Program-made: the position numbers and the translations under genes | Shown here: piece by piece, positions 1-7,197 of the stretch | Position numbering within the stretch: the first letter of the stretch is position 1 | How the letters are laid out: each line of letters opens with the position of its first letter | Assembly: GCF_002632615.1 (NCBI RefSeq) | Contig: NZ_NITZ01000036.1 | Coordinates: forward strand, 1 to 9,648 | Direction: 5' to 3' | Origin: Xenorhabdus miraniensis | GTDB taxonomy: Bacteria > Pseudomonadota > Gammaproteobacteria > Enterobacterales > Enterobacteriaceae | DNA length: 9,648 nt | The notes under the pieces: generated by a model | What the model was told of the DNA's origin: nothing | Databases searched by the model: none | The model's input: the letters and a program-made list of their open reading frames with translations, nothing else

Positions 1-73
1 AGCGCTCCAGCATTAAAAACAGATCAGATTCTGCCGCACCATCAATAATGGCGTAGAGTTTTTCCTGACTCAT
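1..73 (-). CDS. DUF4123-domain T6SS effector chaperone, N-terminal fragment
   Basis: Only the first 24 codons are inside the window; the gene continues past the left edge. They read MSQEKLYAIIDGA followed by AESDLFLMLER. The 'LYAIIDGA' opening is the typical N-terminus of DUF4123 proteins, which load a cognate effector onto a VgrG tip for type VI secretion and act in the cytoplasm. The ATG (71-73) overlaps the TGA of vgrG (70-72) in an ATGA arrangement, so the two genes are translationally coupled in one operon. In such operons the effector gene normally follows the DUF4123 gene, so it should lie just outside the window. The family call rests on a short stretch plus position behind vgrG; the domain core itself cannot be checked here. 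Confidence 0.75.
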   Translation of the reverse strand, partial: MSQEKLYAIIDGAAESDLFLMLER

Positions 74-2082
74 TCGGGCTTCTCCTTTTCTTTCATTGGA
101 CAGTGAGCGACAAACATGGCGCCTTCGCTGGCTGCGGCCAGCAGGATGGCGGGGTTAGCGGGCGCCAGTAAATCACCGGGGCTACCACCGGAGTTCAGGT
201 TAATCGCCGCGCCTTTGATATCAATTCCGCCTGCATGCAGCACAACAAAATTTCCACCGACATTCAGGGTGATTTTGCTGCCGCTTTGCAGGGTAAGATC
301 TCCCTGCGCATCCACACTGACTACCCCCTGAATTTTTTCAGCCAGATCGCCTTTGAGCTGTAACGCACGGTCACCATCAATCTGTTCAATATAATTGCCG
401 GTGGTTTTATGCTCCTGCTGGCCTTCTACGGTCACCTTGCGATTGTTGGCTATCACCAGTTCATCGTCATGACCGATGCTGGTTGTGCGGTCATAGTTAA
501 TGCGTTCCCCGCGTGAATTGCGCACTTGAATAGCAAGATTTTTCTGGGCGTGAATAAAGACCTCTTCGCGATCTTTCTCATCCTCAAAGCGCAGTTCATT
601 AAACCCTTCGCCTTTATGGGTTTTCGAGCGGATCGACATCTGGGTTTTCGCCATAGGCAGGCGGTTTGGCGGGATGTTGTTGGCGTGATAAGCCCGTCCG
701 ACAATAATCGGTTGATCAGGATCGCCGTGGACAAAATCCACCAAAACTTCGTGACCAACACGGGGAATGGCAATCATGCCCATTAATTGCCCTGCCCACG
801 CCTGACTGACACGAACCCAACAAGAACTGCGATCATTGAATTCACCGTACCTGTCCCAGTCAAACTGGATACGAACGCGTCCATGCTCATCACAGAAAAT
901 TTCTTCGCCTTCCGGCCCGACAACCGTCGCGATATGCGGGCCTGCCATTTGGGGTTTCGGGTAGGGGGAAGGACGATAAGCATTTTTTCGGGTGGTGAAG
1001 GTAAATTGGTTAGACAGCCATGTGCCGCCATCGCCGGACTGAGTTTCATCTGCCTGTGGCTGACAGCCGGAATGGATTATCTGAATGAGTTGCCACTGGT
1101 CGTTAAACGTCTCTTTGGGGTAGTCGGTCAGGTCAAACAACTGCCCCGGCCACATAGCAAAACAGTCACCGTGACCGTTGCCAAGCTGAGTATCCCGGCG
1201 CAGGTATTCTAGACGATACTGGCTTGCCCGCTGTCCTAACTCATCATCTTTATAACGGCTGGGGAAATCGTAATAGTGATAACTGTTCAGTCTTCGCTGA
1301 TTGTCAAGATTACGTCCTTCGTACCAGAACTCCCGATTCCAGCGAGGGTTTTTAAACGTTCTGTCTTTAGTCGTGATATTGGCAACGCCAACCTGTTCTG
1401 ACCAGCTAAACTGACGGATACAGGTTGTTGTGCCTGTTACATCCGTTTCCGGACGATAAGGGACCGTAATCACTTTATTGAGCGACAGGCAGGAATCATG
1501 GAAAATGATACGTTGCTCGTGTTGTTCCTGATCAAAAGTAAAATAGTAAAAAATCCCTTCATCCGCCAGTAAACGCTGAATAAAGGCCAGATCGCTTTCA
1601 TCATACTGAACGCAAAATTCCCGTGGCGGGTGTTTATAACCGAGCGCAAAGAAAAAACTACGCACCCCATTTTCCCTGAGCAGGCTTTCCACAATATCCA
1701 CAACAGACTGATTTTGGAAAATCCGGCTATTGACCCGTAAGGATGCGCGCCATAAGGGCGGCTGAAGGGTGATACGGTAGTGGCTTTGATGGCGCCCGGT
1801 TGATTGCAGTGAAAAATGTGTCACCATTCCCGTGACTTGCCGTTCAATTTGCCCGTTACGATGTACAGCAAAAGCGGCGCTGCTGTCCAAAACATCGGCA
1901 AAGTTAATTTCCGGGGTTTTACAGGTCAGTGTGGCTTCCAACCGAAAGGGGGAAGACAGTGATTCGTGAAGTGAAAAATCGACGACAGCGAAAGTTTGTT
2001 CAGGTAAATTTTCTGTAATCAGCGTAAATACCAAACCTGAGCGATCAAGGAGTTGATTGATTTTATCCATTACCCTGCTCAT
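70..2082 (-). CDS. vgrG: Type VI secretion system spike protein VgrG (TssI)
   Basis: VgrG forms the trimeric spike at the tip of the T6SS tube and carries effectors into target cells. The 670-residue product has the full family layout: a gp27-like region (about residues 20-370, with 'YDESDLAFIQRLLADEGIFYYF'-type sequence near 160-181), a gp5-like OB fold (about 385-465, with VRIQFDWDRYGEFNDRSSCW at 403-422 and FVHGDPDQPIIVGRAYH at 450-466), then a beta-helix needle (about 495-635). The tail after the needle is only about 35 residues, so this is not an 'evolved' VgrG with a fused toxin domain; cargo must be bound through an adaptor. The start is chosen because GGAGAG (2088-2093) lies five bases before the ATG; an internal ATG four codons on lacks this spacing. 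It overlaps the downstream DUF4123 gene by 4 bases. No tss structural genes or hcp are in view, so this is probably an orphan vgrG/effector island. Confidence 0.96.
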   Translation of the reverse strand: MSRVMDKINQLLDRSGLVFTLITENLPEQTFAVVDFSLHESLSSPFRLEATLTCKTPEINFADVLDSSAAFAVHRNGQIERQVTGMVTHFSLQSTGRHQSHYRITLQPPLWRASLRVNSRIFQNQSVVDIVESLLRENGVRSFFFALGYKHPPREFCVQYDESDLAFIQRLLADEGIFYYFTFDQEQHEQRIIFHDSCLSLNKVITVPYRPETDVTGTTTCIRQFSWSEQVGVANITTKDRTFKNPRWNREFWYEGRNLDNQRRLNSYHYYDFPSRYKDDELGQRASQYRLEYLRRDTQLGNGHGDCFAMWPGQLFDLTDYPKETFNDQWQLIQIIHSGCQPQADETQSGDGGTWLSNQFTFTTRKNAYRPSPYPKPQMAGPHIATVVGPEGEEIFCDEHGRVRIQFDWDRYGEFNDRSSCWVRVSQAWAGQLMGMIAIPRVGHEVLVDFVHGDPDQPIIVGRAYHANNIPPNRLPMAKTQMSIRSKTHKGEGFNELRFEDEKDREEVFIHAQKNLAIQVRNSRGERINYDRTTSIGHDDELVIANNRKVTVEGQQEHKTTGNYIEQIDGDRALQLKGDLAEKIQGVVSVDAQGDLTLQSGSKITLNVGGNFVVLHAGGIDIKGAAINLNSGGSPGDLLAPANPAILLAAASEGAMFVAHCPMKEKEKPE

Positions 2083-2167
2083 TTGTGCTCTCCGTAATCT
2101 TTTGGTGTATCAATCCTTATTTACTGCTTGAATAGTAAAAATAATTTAAAAATTAAACTATTATTGC

Positions 2168-2383
2168 ATGCTTTTGGTACAGCACGGTGCAGAATATAAT
2201 AGAATTGTTTATGCATACAACTATGAAGAAAAGCCCATCAGGCAAATTGTGATTAACTTCTCTTCTAAAATAAAATCAGGCAATTACCTAACTGTAATTT
2301 CACGTAACACAATAGATTCAAATTACACTGACGCGCTACGCTTGTCTTCTATGGGTTATCTGGTTAATACATTAACCAGATAA
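2168..2383 (+). other. Weak 71-codon ORF, possible gene remnant in the vgrG-element gap
   Basis: This is the only sizeable open frame in the 381 AT-rich bases between vgrG and the iteron cluster. It begins MLLVQHGAEYNRIVYAYNYE and ends GYLVNTLTR, with the last codons inside a perfect palindrome. There is no Shine-Dalgarno sequence before the ATG, an in-frame TAA lies four codons upstream, and I do not recognise the protein. The composition is plausible for protein, so it could be the end of a decayed gene, but it may simply be chance in AT-rich DNA. It is the only rightward frame near this junction. The rest of 2083-2463 holds nothing I can name; no convincing vgrG promoter stands out. Confidence 0.15.
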
Positions 2384-2392
2384 CCCATAGAA
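2347..2392. repeat. Perfect 22-bp-arm palindrome
   Basis: The arms 2347-2368 and 2371-2392 are exact reverse complements, separated by only two bases (AC at 2369-2370). Each arm contains ATGGGTTATCTGGTTAAT. On either strand it could form a very stable hairpin or a cruciform. Neither side has a run of T, so it is not a standard rho-independent terminator, although it could still stop or protect transcripts arriving from either direction. It lies near the probable distal end of the P4-like element, so a role as a boundary, recombination or protein-binding site is also possible. The function is not known. Confidence 0.9.
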
Positions 2393-2463
2393 TCTGAAAA
2401 ATATTATTCCTGCCAGAAAAACTATTTTTCACAATCCTACCCTATTAAAGAATTAGCAATAAA

Positions 2464-2686
2464 ACTGTTCACCCTGTTCACCTTTGATAATTTTCATTTA
2501 AATTCATATTGTTAAATGATGATGACTTGAAATCAGACTCATCACCACTCTTCACCTACCGTTCACCTTCAAATCAGGATAAGGTGAATAGTGATGAAGA
2601 CTTGTGAACAGTTTAAAAATAACTATTCACCCTATAATGTATTGATATATTTAGTTTAAATTATAGGGTGAATAGTGGTGAACACT
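2464..2686. other. Iteron cluster: probable P4-type replication origin (crr/ori)
   Basis: About eleven 10-bp units close to GGTGAACAGT occur here. On the minus strand: 2464-2473 (exact), 2473-2482, 2537-2546, 2547-2556, 2558-2567, 2622-2631. On the plus strand: 2583-2592, 2593-2602 (degenerate), 2603-2612, 2667-2676, 2677-2686. Phage P4 alpha is known to bind type I iterons of essentially this sequence at its ori and crr sites. Here the cluster starts 39 bases past the stop of the alpha-like gene. Two triplets in opposite orientation (2537-2567 and 2583-2612) face each other across 15 bases, and an AT-rich 21-base stretch (2639-2659) could be the unwinding region. Origin function is inferred from the iteron match and position beside the initiator gene. 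Whether it corresponds to P4 crr, ori1 or both cannot be decided from this window. Confidence 0.8.
2622..2676. repeat. 17-bp inverted repeat within the iteron cluster
   Basis: Arms 2622-2638 and 2660-2676 are exact reverse complements (ACTATTCACCCTATAAT and its complement) with a 21-base loop of almost pure A/T. Each arm is one iteron extended by seven bases of TATA-like sequence, so two initiator sites face each other across an AT-rich segment. This is the layout expected for a site where bound initiator melts the DNA, although a hairpin role in transcription cannot be excluded. Confidence 0.85.
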
Positions 2687-2724
2687 TTTTTATATTTCTT
2701 TGAAAAATGTCTGTAATGAAGAAA

Positions 2725-5172
2725 TTATTCTTCTGGCAGGTTATCCCTTGCCAGTTTTGGCATCCACTCAATGGCGGTATCGATATTCAGATTCAGATTG
2801 CTGCGAATGCCGTATTTGCTTTTCTTGCGTAGGTAATGCTGGCCGTATTCTGCCAGTGCGCCCGGCATATCCATACCAAAACGGGTCACGGAAACAGGTT
2901 TATTCAAATTATTACCTTTCATATAGGCAAGGTAGGCATGATAAAGGTACTTACGGGGATTGAACGGCACAATCTCCGCATTGCCGATTAACAAGCCGTC
3001 AGTTTCATTAGACGCAATCAGGTAGCCGCAGAAATCGACTAATGGATCGGTGCCACGTTTGATATCCAGTGCTTCTGCGGACTTTTGTTGCTCTGCCAGT
3101 AAACACCTTGCTGCTTGTGGGTCAGCAAACCTATGCAGCAGATGTCGGATAATCACGGGCAATTCTGCCGCGATTTTATCCCGCAGAAGTGGATCACGTT
3201 CATTTTCGGGCACAACTTCGGAAAAGTTGAAAATCACTCTACGCCGTGATACGCCACCACTGCGATCACTGAAACTCATGGCATTATTGTTTACCGCCAA
3301 GACCACCGCAGGAATACGGGTTGAATAGGGTTGTTTGTGCTTCGGGTCAATGGCTACTTCATCCCCGCCTGTAATGGCCTTAATGCCGGAACCATCGCCC
3401 ACATAACGAGTCTGGTCCGGCAGGATAATCAACGAATAACCGACAATTAGCGCCCGTTCTCGTGGGTTTTCCAGTGCCGCCATACTCGCAGAAACAGTGT
3501 TGCCTTTGCCTGCCAGCATTGAACAGATTTCAGCAAAGATGCTTTTACCACTGCCTCCGGCACCGGTGATTTCCAGAAACAACTGCCAGTCGTAACGGTT
3601 TGCCAACACCATAAACAGGGCTGCCAGTACGCGATCAAACTTATTCTCACAATTGGCCGTTGCTCGATTGAGCCAACGCCAAAAATACGGAGCATGGTCT
3701 TTCAGCGTTTCCCCCGAAGCAGGGGAATTGAACACAACATCATTGGCAAGCAGCAACCAGTCACTTTTACGATGAGGTCGGAACTGGCAGGCTTTCAGGT
3801 CAAACACGCCGTTACTGAATCCGATTAAGTGGCGTTCTGGCGGTTGCATCATAGGAAGCTGCAATTTCAGGGCATCCACCGCAGAACTAACACCATGTGG
3901 TGAGTACGGCAGTTTCTCTTCCATAAAGGCAACCACCATTTCCCGCTTTAAATCGCGGTCACTGATCGGATGCCAGACAATACCGTCATAGTGATGGACG
4001 GTTTCCGAAGCGCCATCCAGCGCTAAATCACCGTCATAGCGTGCCAGTAATACTTCCCCACGCTGGCTGGCTCCCATCTGACATAATGTCAGTTTAGAAG
4101 GCTCGGTATCATTGGGCTTAATAACTGCTTTTTTCTTGTTTGATGTTGGTTGATAAAGCCCCTGAGCAAAGGCCTGCTTTGCTCTTTCCACGCCGTGTTT
4201 CTGTCGGTAATCATCCCAATCAGCTTTATGCTTTGTAGGCGGCAATGTAACCCAACCATTAACCGCTAGAGCTGCTTTTTCTGCTGAGATCTTGCCGATA
4301 TTGACTTTGGGTTTGCCGTGCTTATCCAGTTCATCAGAGTAATGCCAGTCATTATCTGCGGCAATAATGATTTTTGTGTCTGCCCAGCGTTCCCGAACAG
4401 CGTTGGCAACAGATAATAAATTGCCCGCATCCAACGCCGCCAGAACGGTGCCAGTATAAAGTTGGTTAACGGTCAGTGCCGTGGCGTAACCTTCGGTAAT
4501 GATCACCGTATCGGGGTGTTCTTCCTGTGCTGACAAGGCAATAAACGAACCTGTCTTTTTGCTGCCAGACAGTAATTTTTTCGTTCCATCCTGTTTAATA
4601 ATCTGCGCACCGGTGATTTTTTTATCCAATGTTGCCAGAGGCAATAAAGTCGAATTATTGAGCAAAAGCCGCTGATTAGGGCAGTGCAACCCTTTTGCGA
4701 TCAAATAGGGAGATTGTCCGGCGACAGTCTGCTTCATCAGTGCCGCGACGCTTTCGGCAATGGGCTGTGTCGGATAAGTGATTTCTCTGGCTGGCTTGGG
4801 TACAGGCAAAGGCAATGCCAATGCCAGTACATCCGCGACAACTTTGGCTGCTTCCGTAATTGTGATCCGGTTGGTTTTTGCCACTAAATCCAGCCCGTCA
4901 CCGTAGTTCGGGGCATCACATTGGCGGCAGTGCCAGTTGCCGTGATGATGGTCGTCGATAAAGTGAAAACGGTCGGTGCCGCCACAGACAGGGCAGGCAC
5001 CATGTTTTCCTTTTGCCGGAATATCAATACCGCAAGCGGGCAGTAGATTTTGCCAGGAATACATCGCGGATGTTTTTACGGTCTGGATCAGATCAAGTAG
5101 TTTTTGACTGCCCGCTGTTTTTTGAACTGTAAATTCAGGGCGAGTTTGGGTATGCTGTGTATCAGCCATCAT
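2725..5172 (-). CDS. P4 alpha-type primase-helicase (replication initiator)
   Basis: This protein primes, unwinds and probably recognises the origin of a P4-like element. Its 815 residues are slightly longer than P4 alpha (777) and show all three parts. First, an N-terminal zinc finger: C60-PVC63 ... HC82-RQC85, with GGTDRFHF between, as in DnaG/P4 primases. Second, a Toprim-like primase core: ITEGYA with E227, and ADND with D273/D275. Third, a superfamily 3 helicase: Walker A GAGGSGKS at 537-544, Walker B-like LIILPDQ ending at 587, sensor motif AVVLAVNNN near 622-630 and an arginine-rich RSGGVSRRR at 637-645. The C-terminal part after about 690 should carry origin binding. The start at 5172 is supported by AAGG five bases upstream; the next Met at 5169 is possible. 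No frameshift is seen, so the protein looks functional. It lies downstream of alpA and beside the iterons it is expected to bind. Confidence 0.95.
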   Translation of the reverse strand: MMADTQHTQTRPEFTVQKTAGSQKLLDLIQTVKTSAMYSWQNLLPACGIDIPAKGKHGACPVCGGTDRFHFIDDHHHGNWHCRQCDAPNYGDGLDLVAKTNRITITEAAKVVADVLALALPLPVPKPAREITYPTQPIAESVAALMKQTVAGQSPYLIAKGLHCPNQRLLLNNSTLLPLATLDKKITGAQIIKQDGTKKLLSGSKKTGSFIALSAQEEHPDTVIITEGYATALTVNQLYTGTVLAALDAGNLLSVANAVRERWADTKIIIAADNDWHYSDELDKHGKPKVNIGKISAEKAALAVNGWVTLPPTKHKADWDDYRQKHGVERAKQAFAQGLYQPTSNKKKAVIKPNDTEPSKLTLCQMGASQRGEVLLARYDGDLALDGASETVHHYDGIVWHPISDRDLKREMVVAFMEEKLPYSPHGVSSAVDALKLQLPMMQPPERHLIGFSNGVFDLKACQFRPHRKSDWLLLANDVVFNSPASGETLKDHAPYFWRWLNRATANCENKFDRVLAALFMVLANRYDWQLFLEITGAGGSGKSIFAEICSMLAGKGNTVSASMAALENPRERALIVGYSLIILPDQTRYVGDGSGIKAITGGDEVAIDPKHKQPYSTRIPAVVLAVNNNAMSFSDRSGGVSRRRVIFNFSEVVPENERDPLLRDKIAAELPVIIRHLLHRFADPQAARCLLAEQQKSAEALDIKRGTDPLVDFCGYLIASNETDGLLIGNAEIVPFNPRKYLYHAYLAYMKGNNLNKPVSVTRFGMDMPGALAEYGQHYLRKKSKYGIRSNLNLNIDTAIEWMPKLARDNLPEE

Positions 5173-5200
5173 TTTTACCTTGCTTAATGGTTGTTGGTGA

Positions 5201-5235
5201 AACGCCTCAGATGTGTCCGACCACTCTGGGGCGTT
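5201..5235. repeat. 11-bp hairpin in the alpA-alpha intergenic leader
   Basis: Arms 5201-5211 and 5225-5235 pair over 11 bp with a 13-base loop. Position 5207/5229 is a T-G pair, which is a wobble in plus-strand RNA but an A-C mismatch in the minus-strand transcript that would run from alpA to alpha. There is no T-run after it on the minus strand. It sits 29 bases before the alpha start codon, inside a 104-base leader without a gene, so an RNA structure controlling alpha translation or transcription is conceivable. In P4 the alpha operon leader is controlled by a small structured RNA (CI RNA), but I cannot show that this is related. Confidence 0.5.
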
Positions 5236-5276
5236 GTGTTTTATGTTCTGTTTTTTATGTCATCGTCTTTTCTGTG

Positions 5277-5477
5277 TTATGCCGCTCGTGATTCGGCGAT
5301 CCGTTGTGCAATCCAGCCATCAACCTCTGTTTCAATAAAGGCCACGGAACGCGGACCAATCTTGACCTGCTTCGGGAATTCACCATCACTAATCAGTTTG
5401 TAGATCTACGCTTTGCTGTAACCCGTCCTGCGTTGTACTTCCGGCAAACGGATCAGGCTTGTTTTTAATGCTGTCAT
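5277..5477 (-). pseudogene. alpA: AlpA/Vis-family DNA-binding regulator interrupted by an amber codon
   Basis: AlpA-family proteins are small helix-turn-helix regulators that in P4-like elements (Vis) control excision and int transcription. The frame reads MTALKTSLIRLPEVQRRTGY-SKA-TAG-IYKLISDGEFPKQVKIGPRS, then VAFIETEVDGWIAQRIAESRAA and TAA: 66 codons plus stop, the normal size for the family. Codon 24 is TAG (5406-5408), within the helix-turn-helix where related proteins commonly have an aromatic or small residue before 'IY'. A one-base change from TGG (Trp) would explain it. Translation would stop after 23 residues unless the amber codon is suppressed. Both halves otherwise stay in one frame with no other lesion, pointing to a recent mutation, suppression or a sequencing error. 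It lies 136 bases downstream of int and 104 bases before alpha. Confidence 0.88.
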
Positions 5478-5483
5478 TGTCAT

Positions 5484-5489
5484 TCTCCT
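5484..5489 (-). promoter_or_regulatory. Ribosome binding site of alpA, deciding the start
   Basis: AGGAGA lies directly before two possible in-frame ATGs. The first (5481-5483) is only one base from the GGAG core, too close for initiation. The second (5475-5477) is seven bases from it, so the second ATG is taken as the start. A preserved, strong site in front of an interrupted reading frame also suggests the interruption is recent. Confidence 0.7.
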
Positions 5490-5613
5490 GTTACCGAGTC
5501 CTTGAGCGCTCCCCGTGGACGTTGTTTGATGACAGACGGATTATTTAAAAAACAAGACTTAATGAACAACGTTAACTCTTTTTCTCCCGATACGAATTAA
5601 TTTTTATGTTGCA

Positions 5614-6885
5614 TTAACGGTTTTTTCTGTCGCGCAGCGGTTTGGCGAAGTCATAGGGTGTGATGGATTTTTCCCGGTTTGCGTCCAGATAATCCGCCCA
5701 CCACTGCATCATCAGCCGCCGTTCATCCAGATGTTTAGACGTGTGGATATACGCTGCCCTAACGCTGTTTCGTTCGATATGGCTGAGCTGGCGCTCGATG
5801 GCGTCATCGCTCCAAAGACCTGATTCCCCCATTGCCCCGCGTGCCATTGTGCGGAATCCGTGTCCACATACCTCGGTTTGAGTGTCGTAGCCTATGTTGC
5901 GTAAAACTCTGTTAACCGTTGTTGCATCCATGACTTTCGTGGAATGATAAGCGCCGGGAAACATCACATCACTGTTACCGCTCAGTTTGTGCAGGGTTTT
6001 GATAAGCCGAGCTGCCTGATGGCTTAAAGGCACAATGTGATCAGTTTTCATTTTCATACCGCGTTCAGAAAAGGGAACACCATTGATGGGGGATCGTGTG
6101 GCAGGAATTTTCCACAGGGCATTTTCAAGATCGATTTCCTGCCAGCGGGCGAATCTTAATTCGCTCGCGCGGACAAATGTTAATAGTGTCAGCTCTACGG
6201 CTATTTTGAATGTTAAGTGTCCACGGTAGGTGGATAAGCGTCTCAGGAAATCAGGTAAATCTTCATGGGACAGAGCCGGGCGGTGGTGACATTTTGCGGT
6301 AGTCAATGCGCCTGCCATGTCGTTAGCCGGATTGTATTCCAGAATGTCATTCTGGACGGCGTAACGCATAATCGACGTGATGCGTTGGCATAAACGTTGA
6401 GCGGTATCATGCTTGCCTTGTTCATCAATGGCTTTGACCGGAGCTAAAAGTTGGCTAGTGCGTAATGTGGTAATATCACGTGTGCCAATGCAGGGGAAAA
6501 TATGTTGTTCAAGGCTACGTAGTATTATCTGACGATAATGTTCATCCCAGCGCTTATTACTGGCATGCCAAACACGGGCGACTTGTTCAAAGGTATTCAC
6601 TTTGGCCGGAGAAGATGTATTTTTTTTCTCTGCTTTAGGGTCAATGCCCTGTGCCATCAGCTTCTTAACTTCATCGCGTTTGACACGAGCTTCGGCTAAT
6701 GACACGGCTGGGTAGACACCAAACGCCATCCGGTTTTCTTTTTTATCAGTGGGGCGATGGTACTTCATGCGCCAATATTTAGATCCGCGTGGCGTGATCT
6801 CTAGATAGAGGCCTCCACCATCGGCAAGTTTGTAGGTTTTTTCTTTGGGTTTTGCGGTTTCGACTTGTCGTGCGTTTAGTTTCAT
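5614..6885 (-). CDS. int: P4-type tyrosine integrase
   Basis: This is a site-specific recombinase that inserts and, with an AlpA/Vis-like factor, excises the element. Its 423 residues show the N-terminal arm-binding domain of P4-type integrases (DUF4102; ADGGGLYLEITPRGSKYWR at 21-39, FGVYPAVSLAEAR at 55-67), a core-binding domain (about 100-195) and the catalytic domain. Catalytic residues seen are R239 in FVRASEL, a likely K280 in MKMKTDH, H342 and R345 in GHGFR, H369 in SHIER and the nucleophile Y379 in AAYIHT. All are present and the length is normal, so it looks active. The start has no good Shine-Dalgarno sequence, but the MKLNARQVETAKP opening is the usual family N-terminus. The 5' end points at ttcA 386 bases away, as expected if the attachment site lies on that side. 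It is followed by alpA and alpha in the same orientation. Confidence 0.96.
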   Translation of the reverse strand: MKLNARQVETAKPKEKTYKLADGGGLYLEITPRGSKYWRMKYHRPTDKKENRMAFGVYPAVSLAEARVKRDEVKKLMAQGIDPKAEKKNTSSPAKVNTFEQVARVWHASNKRWDEHYRQIILRSLEQHIFPCIGTRDITTLRTSQLLAPVKAIDEQGKHDTAQRLCQRITSIMRYAVQNDILEYNPANDMAGALTTAKCHHRPALSHEDLPDFLRRLSTYRGHLTFKIAVELTLLTFVRASELRFARWQEIDLENALWKIPATRSPINGVPFSERGMKMKTDHIVPLSHQAARLIKTLHKLSGNSDVMFPGAYHSTKVMDATTVNRVLRNIGYDTQTEVCGHGFRTMARGAMGESGLWSDDAIERQLSHIERNSVRAAYIHTSKHLDERRLMMQWWADYLDANREKSITPYDFAKPLRDRKNR

Positions 6886-6930
6886 TATTAGGGCATCTCT
6901 ATAATCGAATAGTCATCATCAAATGGTAAG

Positions 6931-6948
6931 TGCCCCAGATTATGCCCC
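6931..6948 (-). repeat. Direct repeat GGGGCA, candidate integrase arm-type sites
   Basis: On the minus strand GGGGCATAATCTGGGGCA gives two GGGGCA units exactly 12 bases apart. A third copy, GGGGCATTAAT in plus orientation, lies at 7246-7251 next to the ttcA stop. Repeated G-rich hexamers of this sort near an integrase gene are typical of arm-type sites. Binding is inferred only. The pair overlaps the -10 region of the proposed int promoter, which would allow the integrase to limit its own expression. Confidence 0.35.
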
Positions 6949-6968
6949 TCACTACATCTTGATTGCAA
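6939..6968 (-). promoter_or_regulatory. Probable integrase promoter
   Basis: On the minus strand TTGCAA (6963-6968) and CATAAT (6939-6944) are separated by 18 bases and match four and five of six consensus positions. Transcription would begin near 6932, leaving a leader of about 47 bases before the int ATG. The -10 box lies between the two GGGGCA repeats. Confidence 0.45.
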
Positions 6969-7159
6969 CAGACTAAACTAGACGTAAAAACAAGAGATCA
7001 TACTGATTTTGTTGTAGTTTATAAAAATTATTTTACTTCGCTAGACCTCACTGGAAGTTGACATGGTTCCAGTATCAGCAAACAACTGCTATCGTGACAG
7101 TCATGATGATCCCCCTCTGAAAAAGTATAATAATATCAAATTAACGCTTTGGAGTTATG

Positions 7160-7197
7160 AAAAAAGAATTCAAGCAGCCTTTATTACAGGCTGCTTG
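7160..7197 (-). terminator. Rho-independent terminator of ttcA
   Basis: A 10-bp stem (7171-7180 with 7188-7197, core AAGCAGCCT/AGGCTGCTT) and a 7-base loop are followed on the minus strand by AATTCTTTTTT. It lies about 75 bases past the ttcA stop and would end that transcript before it enters the integrase gene. Confidence 0.85.

Noticed and set aside
787..1212. 141-codon plus-strand ORF inside vgrG, and several other long antisense frames there
   Set aside because: They are antisense shadows of a strongly conserved VgrG coding sequence, with no ribosome site or recognisable domains.
2464..2686. CRISPR array
   Set aside because: The repeated units are 10 bp, occur in both orientations and often abut each other without unique spacers; they fit iterons instead.
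2409..2740. 10-bp inverted match CCTGCCAGAA (2409-2418) with TTCTGGCAGG (2731-2740)
   Set aside because: Dozens of 10-bp inverted matches are expected by chance in a window of this size.
5191..5403. 70-codon plus-strand ORF over the alpA region, with a hydrophobic stretch that looks like a membrane segment
   Set aside because: It is antisense to the AlpA-type frame, whose family sequence and strong ribosome site are convincing; the hydrophobic stretch comes from the T-rich leader.
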